Notes: a model not told the origin generated them from the letters alone. DNA of 64,000 bases from Ascidiaceihabitans sp. (GCA_029251465.1 JAQXDI010000044.1:62001-126000); one strand, 5' to 3'. Positions 45,565 through 54,409 are shown, counted from the first letter of the stretch. Numbers and translations are program-made.

Positions 45565-45596
45565 TGACACACAGGCTCGTGACTGGTACTGTGTCA
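45565..45596. repeat. Inverted repeat upstream of the bufferin operon
   Basis: TGACACACAG and CTGTGTCA form an imperfect 8-bp stem with a 2-base bulge and a 14-base loop. It lies 61 bases before bufA1 and 100 bases after thrS. It may be an operator or an RNA stem; the family of regulator cannot be told. Confidence 0.4.
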
Positions 45597-45656
45597 GTCA
45601 GCGGGTAATTTGAATGCACAAACAGCGACGACGCCAGTTGTAAAAGGAACATGCTC

Positions 45657-45971
45657 ATGTCTCATTCGAACACATCCAACGCAAAATCTATCGCGATCGC
45701 CGGGGCTTTGACAGCGCTTGTCGCCGCCCAATCCACGGCCGCCTATGCCGCAACAAAAGAAAAATGCTACGGCGTGTCACTGGCGGGTCAAAACGATTGC
45801 GCGGCGGGGGCTGGCACCACATGCGCAGGCTCATCTTCGGTCGATTATCAAGGCAACGCGTGGACGCTGGTCGATGCGGGGACCTGTACCAGCATTGATT
45901 TGCCCGACATGGCAAACGGGTCAAAACGCGCTGAGTCGTTGCAACCTCAGACCCGCGATTTGCCAGCGTAA
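45657..45971 (+). CDS. bufA1: Bufferin precursor peptide, BufA1 type (DUF2282)
   Basis: A 104-residue precursor with a long signal peptide (residues about 1-31, ending QSTAAYA) and four cysteines at 37, 48, 56 and 77. These lie in [24 protein letters not shown] and [16 protein letters not shown], the core pattern of the DUF2282/BufA1 family. In bufferins the core cysteines are modified by a multinuclear iron oxidase to thiooxazole-type heterocycles, and the mature peptide binds copper in the periplasm. The ATG at 45657 is chosen over 45651 because AAAGGA is then 8 bases away. The modifying gene starts 8 bases downstream. Confidence 0.92.
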   Translation: MSHSNTSNAKSIAIAGALTALVAAQSTAAYAATKEKCYGVSLAGQNDCAAGAGTTCAGSSSVDYQGNAWTLVDAGTCTSIDLPDMANGSKRAESLQPQTRDLPA

Positions 45972-45979
45972 AGGCAGGC

Positions 45980-46840
45980 ATGCGAGAATTTTCGCCCCTC
46001 TGTGATCCTTTGCCCGACGCTGTTGGCGTCGGCTATAAACCCCAGCATTTCGCTGACATTCTGGACGCCCCCGGCCCTGTCAAATGGGTCGAAATCCATG
46101 CGGAAAACTACATGGGTCAAGGCGGACGTCCTATCGCGCAACTGCGCGCTTTGGCAGAAAAATTCGCTGTGTCAGTTCACGGTGTTGGCCTGTCGATTGG
46201 CGGCGCGGGACCGCTGGACCCCACCCATTTGGCGCGCCTGAAACACTTGATCGATTGGGTCAAACCCGCCAGCTTTTCCGAACATTTGGCGTGGTCCACC
46301 CATGGCGGCACCTTTTTGAACGACCGGCTGCCCCTGCCCTACACCGCCGCCACGTTGCAAACCGTCGCGGATCACATCGATCACGTTCAAAGTCTACTGG
46401 GCCGTCAGATGCTGCTGGAAAATCCGTCCAGTTATCTCGCGTTTGACACCTCGACCTACAGCGAAACCGATTTTCTGGCGGAACTGGTGAAACGCACGGA
46501 ATGCGGACTACTGCTGGATGTGAACAATGTGTTCATTTCGGCGACAAACCTTGGGTACACGCCCCACAGCTACATTGATGCCTACCCGCTCGCGGCCGTC
46601 GGGGAACTGCACGTCGGTGGTCACGCGCTAGACCAAGACGACCACGGCGCGCCTTTGTTGATCGACAGCCACGGTGATGCGCCCTCGGCCGAAGTCTGGG
46701 ATTTGCTGGCGCATACGCTGCAAAAAACCGGGCCAAAACCGCTGCTGGTTGAATGGGACAACGATGTGCCCGATTGGAATGTGCTGCGCGCGCAGGCGGA
46801 TGTGGCAGCCTTGGCCCTTGATCAGGTCGCGACAAAATGA
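45980..46840 (+). CDS. bufB: Multinuclear nonheme iron oxidase of the DUF692/MNIO family, BufB
   Basis: A 286-residue TIM-barrel enzyme that modifies bufferin cysteines. Metal ligand candidates appear in order: Glu in VEIHAENYM, His in VSVHGVGLSIGG, Glu and His in SFSEHLAWS, LENPSSYL, Asp/Asn in LLLDVNNVFISA, Glu/His in GELHVGGHA, and Asp/His in LLIDSHGDAP, with VEWDNDVP near the end. This is the full DUF692 set. Located 8 bases after bufA1 and overlapping bufC by 4 bases (ATGA). Confidence 0.95.
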   Translation: MREFSPLCDPLPDAVGVGYKPQHFADILDAPGPVKWVEIHAENYMGQGGRPIAQLRALAEKFAVSVHGVGLSIGGAGPLDPTHLARLKHLIDWVKPASFSEHLAWSTHGGTFLNDRLPLPYTAATLQTVADHIDHVQSLLGRQMLLENPSSYLAFDTSTYSETDFLAELVKRTECGLLLDVNNVFISATNLGYTPHSYIDAYPLAAVGELHVGGHALDQDDHGAPLLIDSHGDAPSAEVWDLLAHTLQKTGPKPLLVEWDNDVPDWNVLRAQADVAALALDQVATK

Positions 46841-47583
46841 AGGTCCAAACCCAGTTCCGCGAGGCCTTGTTCGATGCGGCGCGGGATGCCCCCCGCGGAC
46901 TGCAGGACGGTGCAGGCAACCCCGCAGGATCACGCTACGACGTCTATCGCAACAACGTCGTGACGTCCTTGCAAGACGCATTGGCCCGCAATTTTCCTAT
47001 TTTGGTCAAGCTGTTGGGCGAACAGATCTTTGGATCCTTGGCTGACATTTATTTACACCAACACCCGCCGCAGTCGCCGTTGATGATGCAGTACGGCGAT
47101 CAGATGCCCACCCTGTTGGCCGGTTTTGCACCGTTGGAGCACATCGGGTATCTGGCGGATGTCGCACAGTTGGAAATCGCCCTGCGCGACAGTTATCACG
47201 CAGCAGATGCAGACCCGATTGACTCAAGCACATTCGCGATTGATGACGCGGAACTCGCGTTAACCACGTTGACGTTTGCACCGGCAACCGCGCTGATCCA
47301 CTCCGTTTGGCCGCTGTTTGATCTGTGGCGATTTAACACCGAACCGGACGCACCTGCCCCGCAAGCTGTCCCGCAACCGGTTCTGATCACACGCGCCGAA
47401 TTTGATCCACAACCGCACCCATTGACGCCCGCGCAGTGCGAATGGATCGTCAGTGTCAGACAGGGCGACACGCTGGGCACAGCACACGCGCAGGCCCTGC
47501 AAACCGACGCCACGTTTGATCTGACGCCGCTGTTAACGCTGCTGCTGACCAAAAACGCGCTGACCAAAGGACCACAGGAATGA
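46837..47583 (+). CDS. bufC: DUF2063 RiPP recognition and partner protein BufC
   Basis: A 248-residue protein. The N-terminal DUF2063 domain has FREALFDAARDAPRGLQDG, RYDVYRNNVVTSLQDALARNFPILVKLLGEQIFG and HQHPPQSPLMMQYGDQMP. The C-terminal half is a second domain with WPLFDLWRFNTEP and DPQPHPLTPAQCEWIVSVRQGD. BufC-type partners bind the precursor for the MNIO enzyme. It overlaps both neighbours by 4 bases, which fits tight coupling. Confidence 0.92.
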   Translation: MKVQTQFREALFDAARDAPRGLQDGAGNPAGSRYDVYRNNVVTSLQDALARNFPILVKLLGEQIFGSLADIYLHQHPPQSPLMMQYGDQMPTLLAGFAPLEHIGYLADVAQLEIALRDSYHAADADPIDSSTFAIDDAELALTTLTFAPATALIHSVWPLFDLWRFNTEPDAPAPQAVPQPVLITRAEFDPQPHPLTPAQCEWIVSVRQGDTLGTAHAQALQTDATFDLTPLLTLLLTKNALTKGPQE

Positions 47584-48119
47584 CCCATCTTCACAACGCT
47601 TTTTTCGCGCGGATTGAACGGGCCGACTGGCTGCTGCCGACCCTTGCGCGTTTGGTCTTTGCGGCGACCTTGTTGATGTATTTCTGGATTTCGGGCCTGA
47701 CCAAATTGGGCGACGGGTGGACCGGCATCTTTTTCCTGTCCGACAGCGCCTACATCCAGATGTTCCCCAAAGCGGTCGAGGCGTTGGGCTATGACACGGT
47801 CCAGCTGTCGATCGGGCATCGGATGATCGCGCTGGTTGGCACGTGGGCCGAATTCATTTTGCCGTTGTTTATTGTGCTGGGCGTGCTGACGCGCCTGTCG
47901 GCCCTTGGCATGATCGGTTTTATCGCCGTGCAATCGGTGGTCGATATTTTGGGACACGGGGTGGCGGCCAAAGACATTGGCACGTGGTTTGATCGCACGT
48001 CCGGCGCGCTGATTTTGGACCAACGCGCGTTCTGGATTTTGCTGTTACTGATCCTGGTGATCAAAGGGGCCGGACCACTGTCGTTTGACCGCGCCTTGGC
48101 CCCAATGAAACCCGTCTAG
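47580..48119 (+). CDS. DoxX-family membrane protein of the bufferin operon
   Basis: A 179-residue protein with four membrane segments and the DoxX pattern LPTLARLVFAATLLMYFWISGLTKLGDG near the N-terminus, then IALVGTWAEFILPLFIVLGVLTRLSALGM. DoxX proteins often accompany bufA-bufB-bufC genes; their role there, possibly redox support, is not established. The stop overlaps the convergent ArsC-like gene by 4 bases. Confidence 0.92.
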   Translation: MTHLHNAFFARIERADWLLPTLARLVFAATLLMYFWISGLTKLGDGWTGIFFLSDSAYIQMFPKAVEALGYDTVQLSIGHRMIALVGTWAEFILPLFIVLGVLTRLSALGMIGFIAVQSVVDILGHGVAAKDIGTWFDRTSGALILDQRAFWILLLLILVIKGAGPLSFDRALAPMKPV

Positions 48120-48430
48120 ACCCCCAAGGCGGCTTGCGTGTCTTTGGCCCACCCCAGATACATCTGATCATCTTTTACAATCAGCGGCCGCTTCATCAAC
48201 GCAGGGTGCTGTGCGATCAAATCCAGAGGCGCACCTGCGCGCTCAGCCTCGCTGAGGCCCCGCCACGTGGTCGATCGCGTGTTCAACAACTGGGCGTCAA
48301 ACTGCGCATAGGCGGCATTCAGCACCTCTTGGGGCACCCCGTCAGCCCGGGCATCAACCAGTTCGAAACCCGCCAGTGCTTTCAACGCCTTACGGCAGGT
48401 ATCACAGTTCTTCAGGCCATAAATCTTCAT
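48116..48430 (-). CDS. ArsC/Spx-family protein (YffB-like)
   Basis: A 104-residue thioredoxin-fold protein beginning MKIYGLKNCDTCRKALKALAG. The pair of cysteines in CDTC is like that of YffB/Spx-type proteins rather than the C-x5-R active site of arsenate reductase. RPLIVKDDQMYLGW holds the cis-Pro loop. The second of two adjacent ATGs (48430) is used because it is 6 bases from AAGGA. It converges on the bufferin operon. Probably a glutathione-dependent thiol reductase. Confidence 0.85.
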   Translation of the reverse strand: MKIYGLKNCDTCRKALKALAGFELVDARADGVPQEVLNAAYAQFDAQLLNTRSTTWRGLSEAERAGAPLDLIAQHPALMKRPLIVKDDQMYLGWAKDTQAALGV

Positions 48431-48632
48431 CATTTTTCCTTGCGTATTCATCGTTTTAACCCAACGTCGTTAAGTTTTTCGCACCAATTTTCTTGATTTT
48501 TTGTCCGACTGATCAATGTTCATGTTCTCGTATTGGGCGTCTCACATCAAATCAGATGGTTCGTGTCCAGTCAAAGACGCCAGCGCTTTTGGCAGCACTG
48601 GTTTGGTTACAAATTAAAAGGAGGCACCGGAT

Positions 48633-48839
48633 ATGCCTAACGGTACAGTAAAATGGTTCAACACCACAAAAGGCTTTGGCTTTATCGCACCCGATGACGG
48701 GGGCAGCGACGTGTTCGTGCACATTTCCGCTGTGGAACGCTCGGGACTGACCGGACTGACGGACAACCAAAAAGTCAGCTATGACCTAAGCGAAGGACGC
48801 GACGGGCGTCAAATGGCAGGCGAGCTGCAACTGCTCTGA
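48633..48839 (+). CDS. Cold-shock domain protein
   Basis: A 68-residue single cold-shock domain (MPNGTVKWFNTTKGFGFIAPDD). It has RNP1 KGFGFI and RNP2 DVFVHIS. It binds single-stranded RNA and DNA and melts RNA structure. AAAGGAGG precedes the ATG, and a strong terminator follows 24 bases after the stop. The roughly 150 bases upstream may be a structured 5' leader, as in other csp genes. Confidence 0.95.
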   Translation: MPNGTVKWFNTTKGFGFIAPDDGGSDVFVHISAVERSGLTGLTDNQKVSYDLSEGRDGRQMAGELQLL

Positions 48840-48863
48840 TCGCCGCGACAATCCACAAATTTA

Positions 48864-48897
48864 AAAACCGGCGCTGGGATCCCCAAGCGCCGGTTTT
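48864..48897 (+). terminator. Rho-independent terminator after the cold-shock gene
   Basis: AAAACCGGCGC and GCGCCGGTTTT form a perfect 11-bp stem around a 12-base loop, and ATTTTG follows. The stem includes its own T-run and can act in both directions, serving also as the end of the convergent 48954-49244 gene. Confidence 0.85.
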
Positions 48898-48953
48898 ATT
48901 TTGCCTGATGCAAGGGCCGACAGATCGATCCGCCCCATCAAATTGCCTAGACC

Positions 48954-49244
48954 TTAGTCAAATGTGCAGCCTTTGGTGCCAACGGTGCAGTTGACCTGCG
49001 CACGGGCGCGGTGCACGTGACGTTTGATCACTTTGCGTGGTGCTGGCGTCATTTTCGCCTGCTGATACGAGATCGACTGGTTCGGTTGACCGCAGCACAC
49101 AACACCGGAAATGGTGATTGGCTGGTAGCCTGCCGGACAAAAGTTTTCGCCGTGATATGGATAGATTTTCGCTTCTGCAAATGCGGGTGCTGCGCCCATC
49201 ATCATCAGGCCGAAACCGGCTGTCAGTACTGTTTTGATACGCAT
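48954..49244 (-). CDS. Small periplasmic protein of unknown function
   Basis: A 96-residue protein with a signal peptide (MRIKTVLTAGFGLMMMGAAPAFA) and mature EAKIYPYHGENFCPAGYQPI. It has five cysteines (FCPAG, VVCCGQ, VNCTVGTKGCTF) in a 73-residue mature chain, and a basic segment RKVIKRHVHRARA. This suggests disulfides or metal binding. AGGGA precedes the ATG at 49244. Not recognised. Confidence 0.75.
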   Translation of the reverse strand: MRIKTVLTAGFGLMMMGAAPAFAEAKIYPYHGENFCPAGYQPITISGVVCCGQPNQSISYQQAKMTPAPRKVIKRHVHRARAQVNCTVGTKGCTFD

Positions 49245-49329
49245 ATCTTCCCTCATCTGTCGATCATGCCACTATATACATGGCTAAATTGCCTGAGGAT
49301 GGTGGTAAAAGTCTAGCTTTTTCTGAACT

Positions 49330-50520
49330 TTAAAGGTCGGGGGCAAGGTGCGCCTGCACGGCAGAATACCCGCGAAACCGAACGCGCCCACCGCTCGTTC
49401 GCCCTGCGATTGTGTAATCGGGAAAGGCTTGCAAAAACCGGTGCAGTGCGACGCGCCCTTCCATGCGGGCCAGCGTCAGACCGACGCAAACATGCGGACC
49501 ACCGGCAAAGGCCAGATGACGGTTCGGCTTGCGACTGATGTCGAAATGCGCAGGATCTGCAAACACGTCAGGATCACGGTTTGCGGCCCCGATACACAGG
49601 TGCAGGTTCGTGCCTTGGGGGATGGTCATGCCGCCGATTTCGACCTCGCGCGCGGTCTCGCGATTGCCGAACTGGTTGGGCGAGGCCACGCGCAAAACTT
49701 CCTCGACCACGCCCGCCATCAGGCCCGGATCGCCCAGCGCCAAGGCGCGTTGATCGGGATTGTCATGCAGCAACGCCAGCCCGTTGCCGATCAGATTGGT
49801 CGTCGTTTCGTGGCCTGCGTTCAAGATGAAAATACAGTTCTGGATCAACTCGATTTCGCTCAGCTGCCCTTGGGTGTCGCCGATGATCAACCGCGTCAGC
49901 ACGTCGGTTTCAGGGTCACCGGGGGTGGCCTTGCGCCGCGCGATCAGGTCCTGAAGGTAGGTTTTGAACTCGCTCACCGCCGTGTGACCACGCTGTAGTT
50001 GCGCCTCCGTCAGCACCGGTTCCAACGCGCCCAAAATCGCCAGCGACCAGTCGCGCAAGGGTGCGCGTTCCTCCATGGGAATGTCGAGCAGATTGCCGAT
50101 GATCTGGATCGGAATGATGCTGGCGAAATCCTCGATCAGATCAGGCGCGCGGGGCATTTGGGCCAACAGGTGGTCAACCGTTTCGATCAATCCTGTTTCC
50201 ATCCGCGCAATTGCACGCGGTGCCAACGCCCCCGCCATGATCCGGCGCACACGGCTGTGCAGCGGCGGATCGTTGAACACAAGGCTGGTGGTGTGATGTT
50301 CAAACAACGGCGAGCCGACACCGAATTTCGGCGCAAATGCTGCCTGTTTGTCAGACGTAAACGTCGCCGTATCCTTATACACCCGCTCCAAATCGCTGTG
50401 TTTGGACAGGATAAATGACCCATCCGGTTGCTGATGCACGGGCGCATGTTTCAAAAGCGCATCGTAATATTGAAACGGGTTTTCGTGGAAATCACACGGA
50501 AGGGATGCGAAGGTCAGCAT
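49330..50520 (-). CDS. Cytochrome P450
   Basis: A 396-residue soluble bacterial P450. The I-helix oxygen-binding motif is AGHETT, the K-helix ExxR is in EEVLRVASP, and the heme loop FAGGPHVCVG holds the axial Cys. The HDNPDQ and GNRETAREVEIGGMTIPQGT stretches also fit the CYP family of actinobacterial and alphaproteobacterial type I enzymes. No ferredoxin or reductase gene is next to it, so the electron donor is elsewhere. Substrate unknown. Confidence 0.95.
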   Translation of the reverse strand: MLTFASLPCDFHENPFQYYDALLKHAPVHQQPDGSFILSKHSDLERVYKDTATFTSDKQAAFAPKFGVGSPLFEHHTTSLVFNDPPLHSRVRRIMAGALAPRAIARMETGLIETVDHLLAQMPRAPDLIEDFASIIPIQIIGNLLDIPMEERAPLRDWSLAILGALEPVLTEAQLQRGHTAVSEFKTYLQDLIARRKATPGDPETDVLTRLIIGDTQGQLSEIELIQNCIFILNAGHETTTNLIGNGLALLHDNPDQRALALGDPGLMAGVVEEVLRVASPNQFGNRETAREVEIGGMTIPQGTNLHLCIGAANRDPDVFADPAHFDISRKPNRHLAFAGGPHVCVGLTLARMEGRVALHRFLQAFPDYTIAGRTSGGRVRFRGYSAVQAHLAPDL

Positions 50521-50741
50521 TTAAGCGGTTCATTTCTCAGCAAAATTGGGTGTCTCAAAAGGTCTGTGATCATTTCTACACTGCGCTGCCTGAAAATGAG
50601 ACAGTTTTTTCACGCAGGCCAAACCAACCCGGATTGAACCGACCCGACCTTCGCAAAATGTCACTGCTCTAACAGCGACAATCGGCCTCCGGTTTGTATT
50701 TCGATTGACGACACGGAACGCTATGCGCAAATATCCCGCAG
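50521..50741. other. Intergenic region upstream of the cobalamin riboswitch
   Basis: This 221-base stretch lies between the P450 start and the riboswitch. It should contain the promoters of both, but I cannot point to clear -35/-10 elements. No convincing gene is seen. Confidence 0.5.
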
Positions 50742-50923
50742 ATGGTTTTCAAAACCCGCAAAGGGTGGAGGGATGAAAAGGGAATACGGTGAGGTCTAGC
50801 CAATTGGCACCGACTCCGTGACTGCCCCCGCAACTGTGAGCGGCGAGCGCCCCCGAACGATCCACTGGCCAAAAGGCTGGGAAGGATTGGGGAAGCTTTG
50901 ACCCGCAAGTCAGGAGACCTGCC
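50742..50923 (+). promoter_or_regulatory. Cobalamin (AdoCbl) riboswitch
   Basis: The conserved blocks appear in order: GGTTTTC start, AAAGGGAATACGGTGAG, ACTGCCCCCGCAACTG followed by GAGCGG, CCACTGG, CTGGGAAGG, and the B12 box CAGGAGACCTGCC at 50911-50923. This is a complete aptamer of the Rfam Cobalamin type. About 120 bases of leader follow before the DUF1636 gene, where GGAGGG near 51036-51041 serves as its ribosome site and could be sequestered. It should switch off the downstream importer genes when cobalamin is plentiful. Confidence 0.95.
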
Positions 50924-51045
50924 ATCATCAATGAAACTCGAACCGGGCGGGGTGTCCGGACTGGAGGCCATGATGGTTTTTACAGGCAACGCGCCTGCGC
51001 ACTTACATGTTCTGCTCCAAGCCCCGCTGCGCCGCGGAGGGCTGC

Positions 51046-51444
51046 ATGGACCGAACAAAACACACAATTTCCGTAAGCACATCGTGCCGACACAAAAGGA
51101 CCGACTGTAAACCCGGCCTTGAACTGATCGCACGCCTGCGTGCCGCATTAGACGCGGCAGGCGAGGTTTTCGCATCTGATTTCGAAATATCTGGCGTTGC
51201 CTGCATGGCAGGTTGCAACCGACCGTGCACTGTTGCCTATCACGCGACGGCCAAAGCCACCTACCTGTTTGGGGACATTGCCCCGGATCAGGATATTTCC
51301 GATCTGGTGGCGTTTGCAGATCAGTATCGCGCCCGCAACGATGGCTGGTGTTCCCTCACGACGCCCCCCGAAAAACGACACAGCGCACCACTGGCAAAAG
51401 TGCCTGCCGCCCTCATTTACGCAAAAGACGAATGTGTCCAATGA
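51046..51444 (+). CDS. DUF1636 metal-binding-type protein under B12 control
   Basis: A 132-residue protein starting at ATG 51046 after GGAGGG (MDRTKHTISVSTSCRHKRTDCKPG). It has cysteines in STSCRHKRTDC, VACMAGCNRPCTVA and GWCSL, a layout like that of 2Fe-2S thioredoxin-like ferredoxins. The DUF1636 family is often found next to cobalamin riboswitches; a role in cobalt or corrinoid handling is inference. First gene after the riboswitch. Confidence 0.85.
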   Translation: MDRTKHTISVSTSCRHKRTDCKPGLELIARLRAALDAAGEVFASDFEISGVACMAGCNRPCTVAYHATAKATYLFGDIAPDQDISDLVAFADQYRARNDGWCSLTTPPEKRHSAPLAKVPAALIYAKDECVQ

Positions 51445-51521
51445 CCGGCCGTTTCAGCAGCGCCTGTCGCGTATTTGCGCATTCCAAATCCCCCAGTCTT
51501 TCAATTCAGGAGAAAACCAAC

Positions 51522-52535
51522 ATGCAGACTGCGTTTGCCCTTGTCGCCGCCATCACCGTAAACGCCTTTGCCACGGGTGCTGTCGCGCAGCCCACGGATT
51601 ACCCTTTGTCTCTGACCAATTGCGGGCGCGACATCACGATTGACCGCGCCCCCCAAAGCACCATCGGACAATCGGCAACGGAAATCATCTATGCTCTGGG
51701 TCTTGCGGACAAGGTTGTCGCCACCTCGGTCTGGTTCAGCGCAGTATTGCCGGAATTCGCCGACACAAACAGCCGGATCGAGCTTTTGGCAGACAACGAC
51801 CCCAGTTTCGAAAGCGTCGTGAACAAAAACCCTGATTTGGTCGCCGTCCAGTACGAATGGCATGTGGGCCCGTCTGGCATCGTCGGCACCCACGAAATGT
51901 TCGCCGATCTGGGTATCGCGACCTACACGATCCCCGCGGATTGCGACACCAAGGACAACACGACCAGCGGTGACGGCACGCGCACGGGCGCATTCACGCC
52001 CAGCTCGATCTACAAAGGCATCAAAGAACTGTCGGCGATTTATGACGCTCAGGATGCAGGTTTGGAACTGGTCGCAAACCTCAAATCCCGCGAGGCAAAC
52101 GCAATCGAGATGGCGCAAACCCTTGCTCTGCCCAACGACATAACGGCGGCCTTTTGGTTCTCATCCGCCGATCTTCAGATTGATCCTTACATGGCCGGGC
52201 GAATGGGCGCGCCAGGGTACATGATGGACCAGCTTGGCATCAAAAATGTTGTGCAATCGGACGAGGAATGGCCAACTGTCGGATGGGAAACAATCGCCCG
52301 CGCCGACCCGACGGTTCTGGTCATTGCCGAGATGGATCGCCGCCGCTACCCCGCCGACAACATTGAGGCGAAACTTGGATTTCTGCGCACGGATCCCGTT
52401 GCCAGCCAGATGACAGCAGTGCGAGAGGGCCGCGTCGTCGTCATGGATGCCCACGCCATGAGCGCGACCATGCGCACGATATTTGGCCTCGAAACCTTGG
52501 CGATGGCACTCAGCACATTCGAGTTCGGGTCTTGA
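51522..52535 (+). CDS. ABC transporter substrate-binding protein, iron-chelate/cobalamin type
   Basis: A 337-residue protein with a signal peptide (MQTAFALVAAITVNAFATGAVAQ) and the two-lobed FecB/BtuF fold: DITIDRAPQSTIGQSATEIIYALGL, and LLADNDPSFESVVNKNPDLVAVQ. WPTVGWETIARADPTVLVIAE is the C-lobe region. The B12 riboswitch upstream makes a corrinoid the likely ligand. CAGGAG stands before the ATG at 51522. The stop overlaps the TTG start of the permease. Confidence 0.88.
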   Translation: MQTAFALVAAITVNAFATGAVAQPTDYPLSLTNCGRDITIDRAPQSTIGQSATEIIYALGLADKVVATSVWFSAVLPEFADTNSRIELLADNDPSFESVVNKNPDLVAVQYEWHVGPSGIVGTHEMFADLGIATYTIPADCDTKDNTTSGDGTRTGAFTPSSIYKGIKELSAIYDAQDAGLELVANLKSREANAIEMAQTLALPNDITAAFWFSSADLQIDPYMAGRMGAPGYMMDQLGIKNVVQSDEEWPTVGWETIARADPTVLVIAEMDRRRYPADNIEAKLGFLRTDPVASQMTAVREGRVVVMDAHAMSATMRTIFGLETLAMALSTFEFGS

Positions 52536-53581
52536 GCGATACCGCAGTACTGACACGGCCGCGCCCCTTCAGATTGGGGTGGCTTGCACCAGTCGTGCTT
52601 GTGATTTCGATCATCACGGGTGCCTGCATCGGAGAGACGGCGATACCCGTTTCAACCGTCTTTCAAGTGATCGCCAACAAGCTTTTCGGGGCTGGCTAAC
52701 CCGTGGGGCGCATTGATGAGGGCATCATCTGGGAATACCGCCTCAGCAGAGCCGTTGTCGCTGCATGTTGTGGCGCAGGGTTGGCGTTGTCGGGGGTCGT
52801 GTTGCAGGCCCTGCTGCGCAATGCGCTCGCGGATCCGTATTTATTGGGCATTTCCGTCGGTGCCTCAACCGGAGCCGTCGCCGTCACCGTTGCCGGCATC
52901 GGGGCTGGTGCGGTGTCGCTCGCGGTTGGGGCATTTGCGGGCGCAGTTTTGGCCTTTGTCGTTGTGGCTGTGCTGGCACGTGCGGCTGGGGGCGGAACGG
53001 GGGTGCAAGCAGCGGGCGTGATTATTCTTGCGGGCATCGCCGGATCGCAGCTGTTCAATGCGCTCACCGCCTTTCTGATTGCAAAATCCGCGAATGCAGA
53101 ACAGGCGCGCGGGATCATGTTCTGGCTGCTTGGCAACCTATCTGGTGTCCGGTGGGAAGATGCGGTTTTTGCCATACCGGCGGCGCTGTTGGGGGTCATC
53201 GTTTGCGTTTGGCATATTCGCGCCTTGGATGCGTTCACCTTTGGGGCGGACAGTGCCGCCTCTCTTGGGATTTCCGTGCGGCGGGTTCAGGTTTTGTTGA
53301 TTGGGATCACGGCAGTGATGACGGCCGCGATGGTGTCGATGGTCGGATCGATCGGCTTTGTCGGGCTGGTGATTCCGCACGCCATGCGCCTTGTTGTGGG
53401 GGCGCGTCACGAACGCCTTGTTCCCGCGTCCGCCCTGGCCGGAGCGGTGTTTCTGATCGCCTCGGACATCTTGTCGCGCGTTCTTATTCCGGGTCAGGTT
53501 TTGCCCATCGGGGTCATCACAGCCCTTGTCGGCGCGCCTGCCTTTGCGCTTATTTTGATACGGGGGCGCCATTCAAAATGA
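52532..53581 (+). pseudogene. FecCD-family ABC permease, interrupted by an in-frame TAA
   Basis: The frame starts at TTG 52532, overlapping the binding-protein stop. It encodes the first membrane segment (LAPVVLVISIITGACIGE) and reaches KLFGAG followed by TAA at 52697-52699. It goes on without shift as PVGRIDEGIIWEYRLSRAVV and the rest of a typical FecCD permease (ALLRNALADPYLLGISVGASTGA; SIGFVGLVIPHAMRLVVG) to 53581. Tyr (TAT/TAC) would fit at the TAA. Restart at GTG 52703 would lose the first membrane segment. The stop overlaps the ATPase start (ATGA). Confidence 0.85.
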
Positions 53582-54342
53582 GCCTGTCTTGTCACAATCT
53601 TGGATGGTCGGTGCGCGGCACATCCATCGTTTCCGGCGTCACCCTAGAGGTCGTCACCGGCGAAACACTTGGTCTGGTTGGTGCCAACGGGTCCGGGAAA
53701 TCTACGCTTCTCAAGATGCTGGCGGGCATTCAAAAGCCGCACATCGGATCGGTTTTACTGTCCGGGGTCTGTTGTTCCACGCTGGGCCAACGCGAAATCG
53801 CCCGCTCTATCGCATTCGTGGAACAACACGCCGAAACGACGGACCGGATCACTGTGCGCGATGCGGTTGAACTGGGTCGAACGCCGTGGCTTGACGGGAT
53901 TGGGCGCTGGTCAAAATTTGATACAGCCAGCGTTCTACGCGCGCTCTGCGCCGTTGAAATGACGTCTTATGTTGACCGCTATTGGCACACGCTGTCCGGC
54001 GGTGAACGACAGCGGGTGCACATCGCCCGTTCGCTTGCGCAAGACCCCAAAGTGTTGCTGCTGGACGAGCCGACGAACCATCTAGATATTCACCATCAAC
54101 TGTCGATCCTGTCGTTGGTCCACACTCTGGAAATCACCAGCGTTGTCGCGCTTCACGATCTTAATCACGCAACGCAATGCGACCGGATCGGCGTGATGCA
54201 CCACGGTCAGCTTATCGCGCTTGGGCGTCCCCACGACATATTAACGCCTGACCTGATGCACCAGACCTTTGGCGTCCACGCGCGTTTTGTCACCGACCCA
54301 CACGACGGCAGCCGGTTCCTGCGTTTTCACCAATCGGCCTGA
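53578..54342 (+). CDS. ABC transporter ATP-binding protein, iron-chelate/cobalamin type
   Basis: A 254-residue ATPase of the FecE/BtuD group. Walker A is GANGSGKST, the signature LSGGERQR, Walker B VLLLDEPTNHLD, and the switch His is in ALHDLNHATQC. The start at ATG 53578 overlaps the permease stop by 4 bases. Last gene of the cobalamin-regulated importer unit. Intact although its permease is interrupted. Confidence 0.92.
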   Translation: MSLSCHNLGWSVRGTSIVSGVTLEVVTGETLGLVGANGSGKSTLLKMLAGIQKPHIGSVLLSGVCCSTLGQREIARSIAFVEQHAETTDRITVRDAVELGRTPWLDGIGRWSKFDTASVLRALCAVEMTSYVDRYWHTLSGGERQRVHIARSLAQDPKVLLLDEPTNHLDIHHQLSILSLVHTLEITSVVALHDLNHATQCDRIGVMHHGQLIALGRPHDILTPDLMHQTFGVHARFVTDPHDGSRFLRFHQSA

Positions 54343-54409
54343 AGATTACGCCGCACACGAAGGGCACAGGACCAAAGGCAATCAACGCGATGGACAACAG
54401 GTGTAGTTC

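Noticed and set aside
50898..51110. A small open frame inside the riboswitch and leader.
   Set aside because: It runs through the B12 box and has no domain; the aptamer explains the conservation of these bases.
52765..54342. A long frame that joins permease and ATPase as one protein.
   Set aside because: The first part is the permease sequence in the wrong frame. The ATPase has its own ATG at 53578 overlapping the permease stop.
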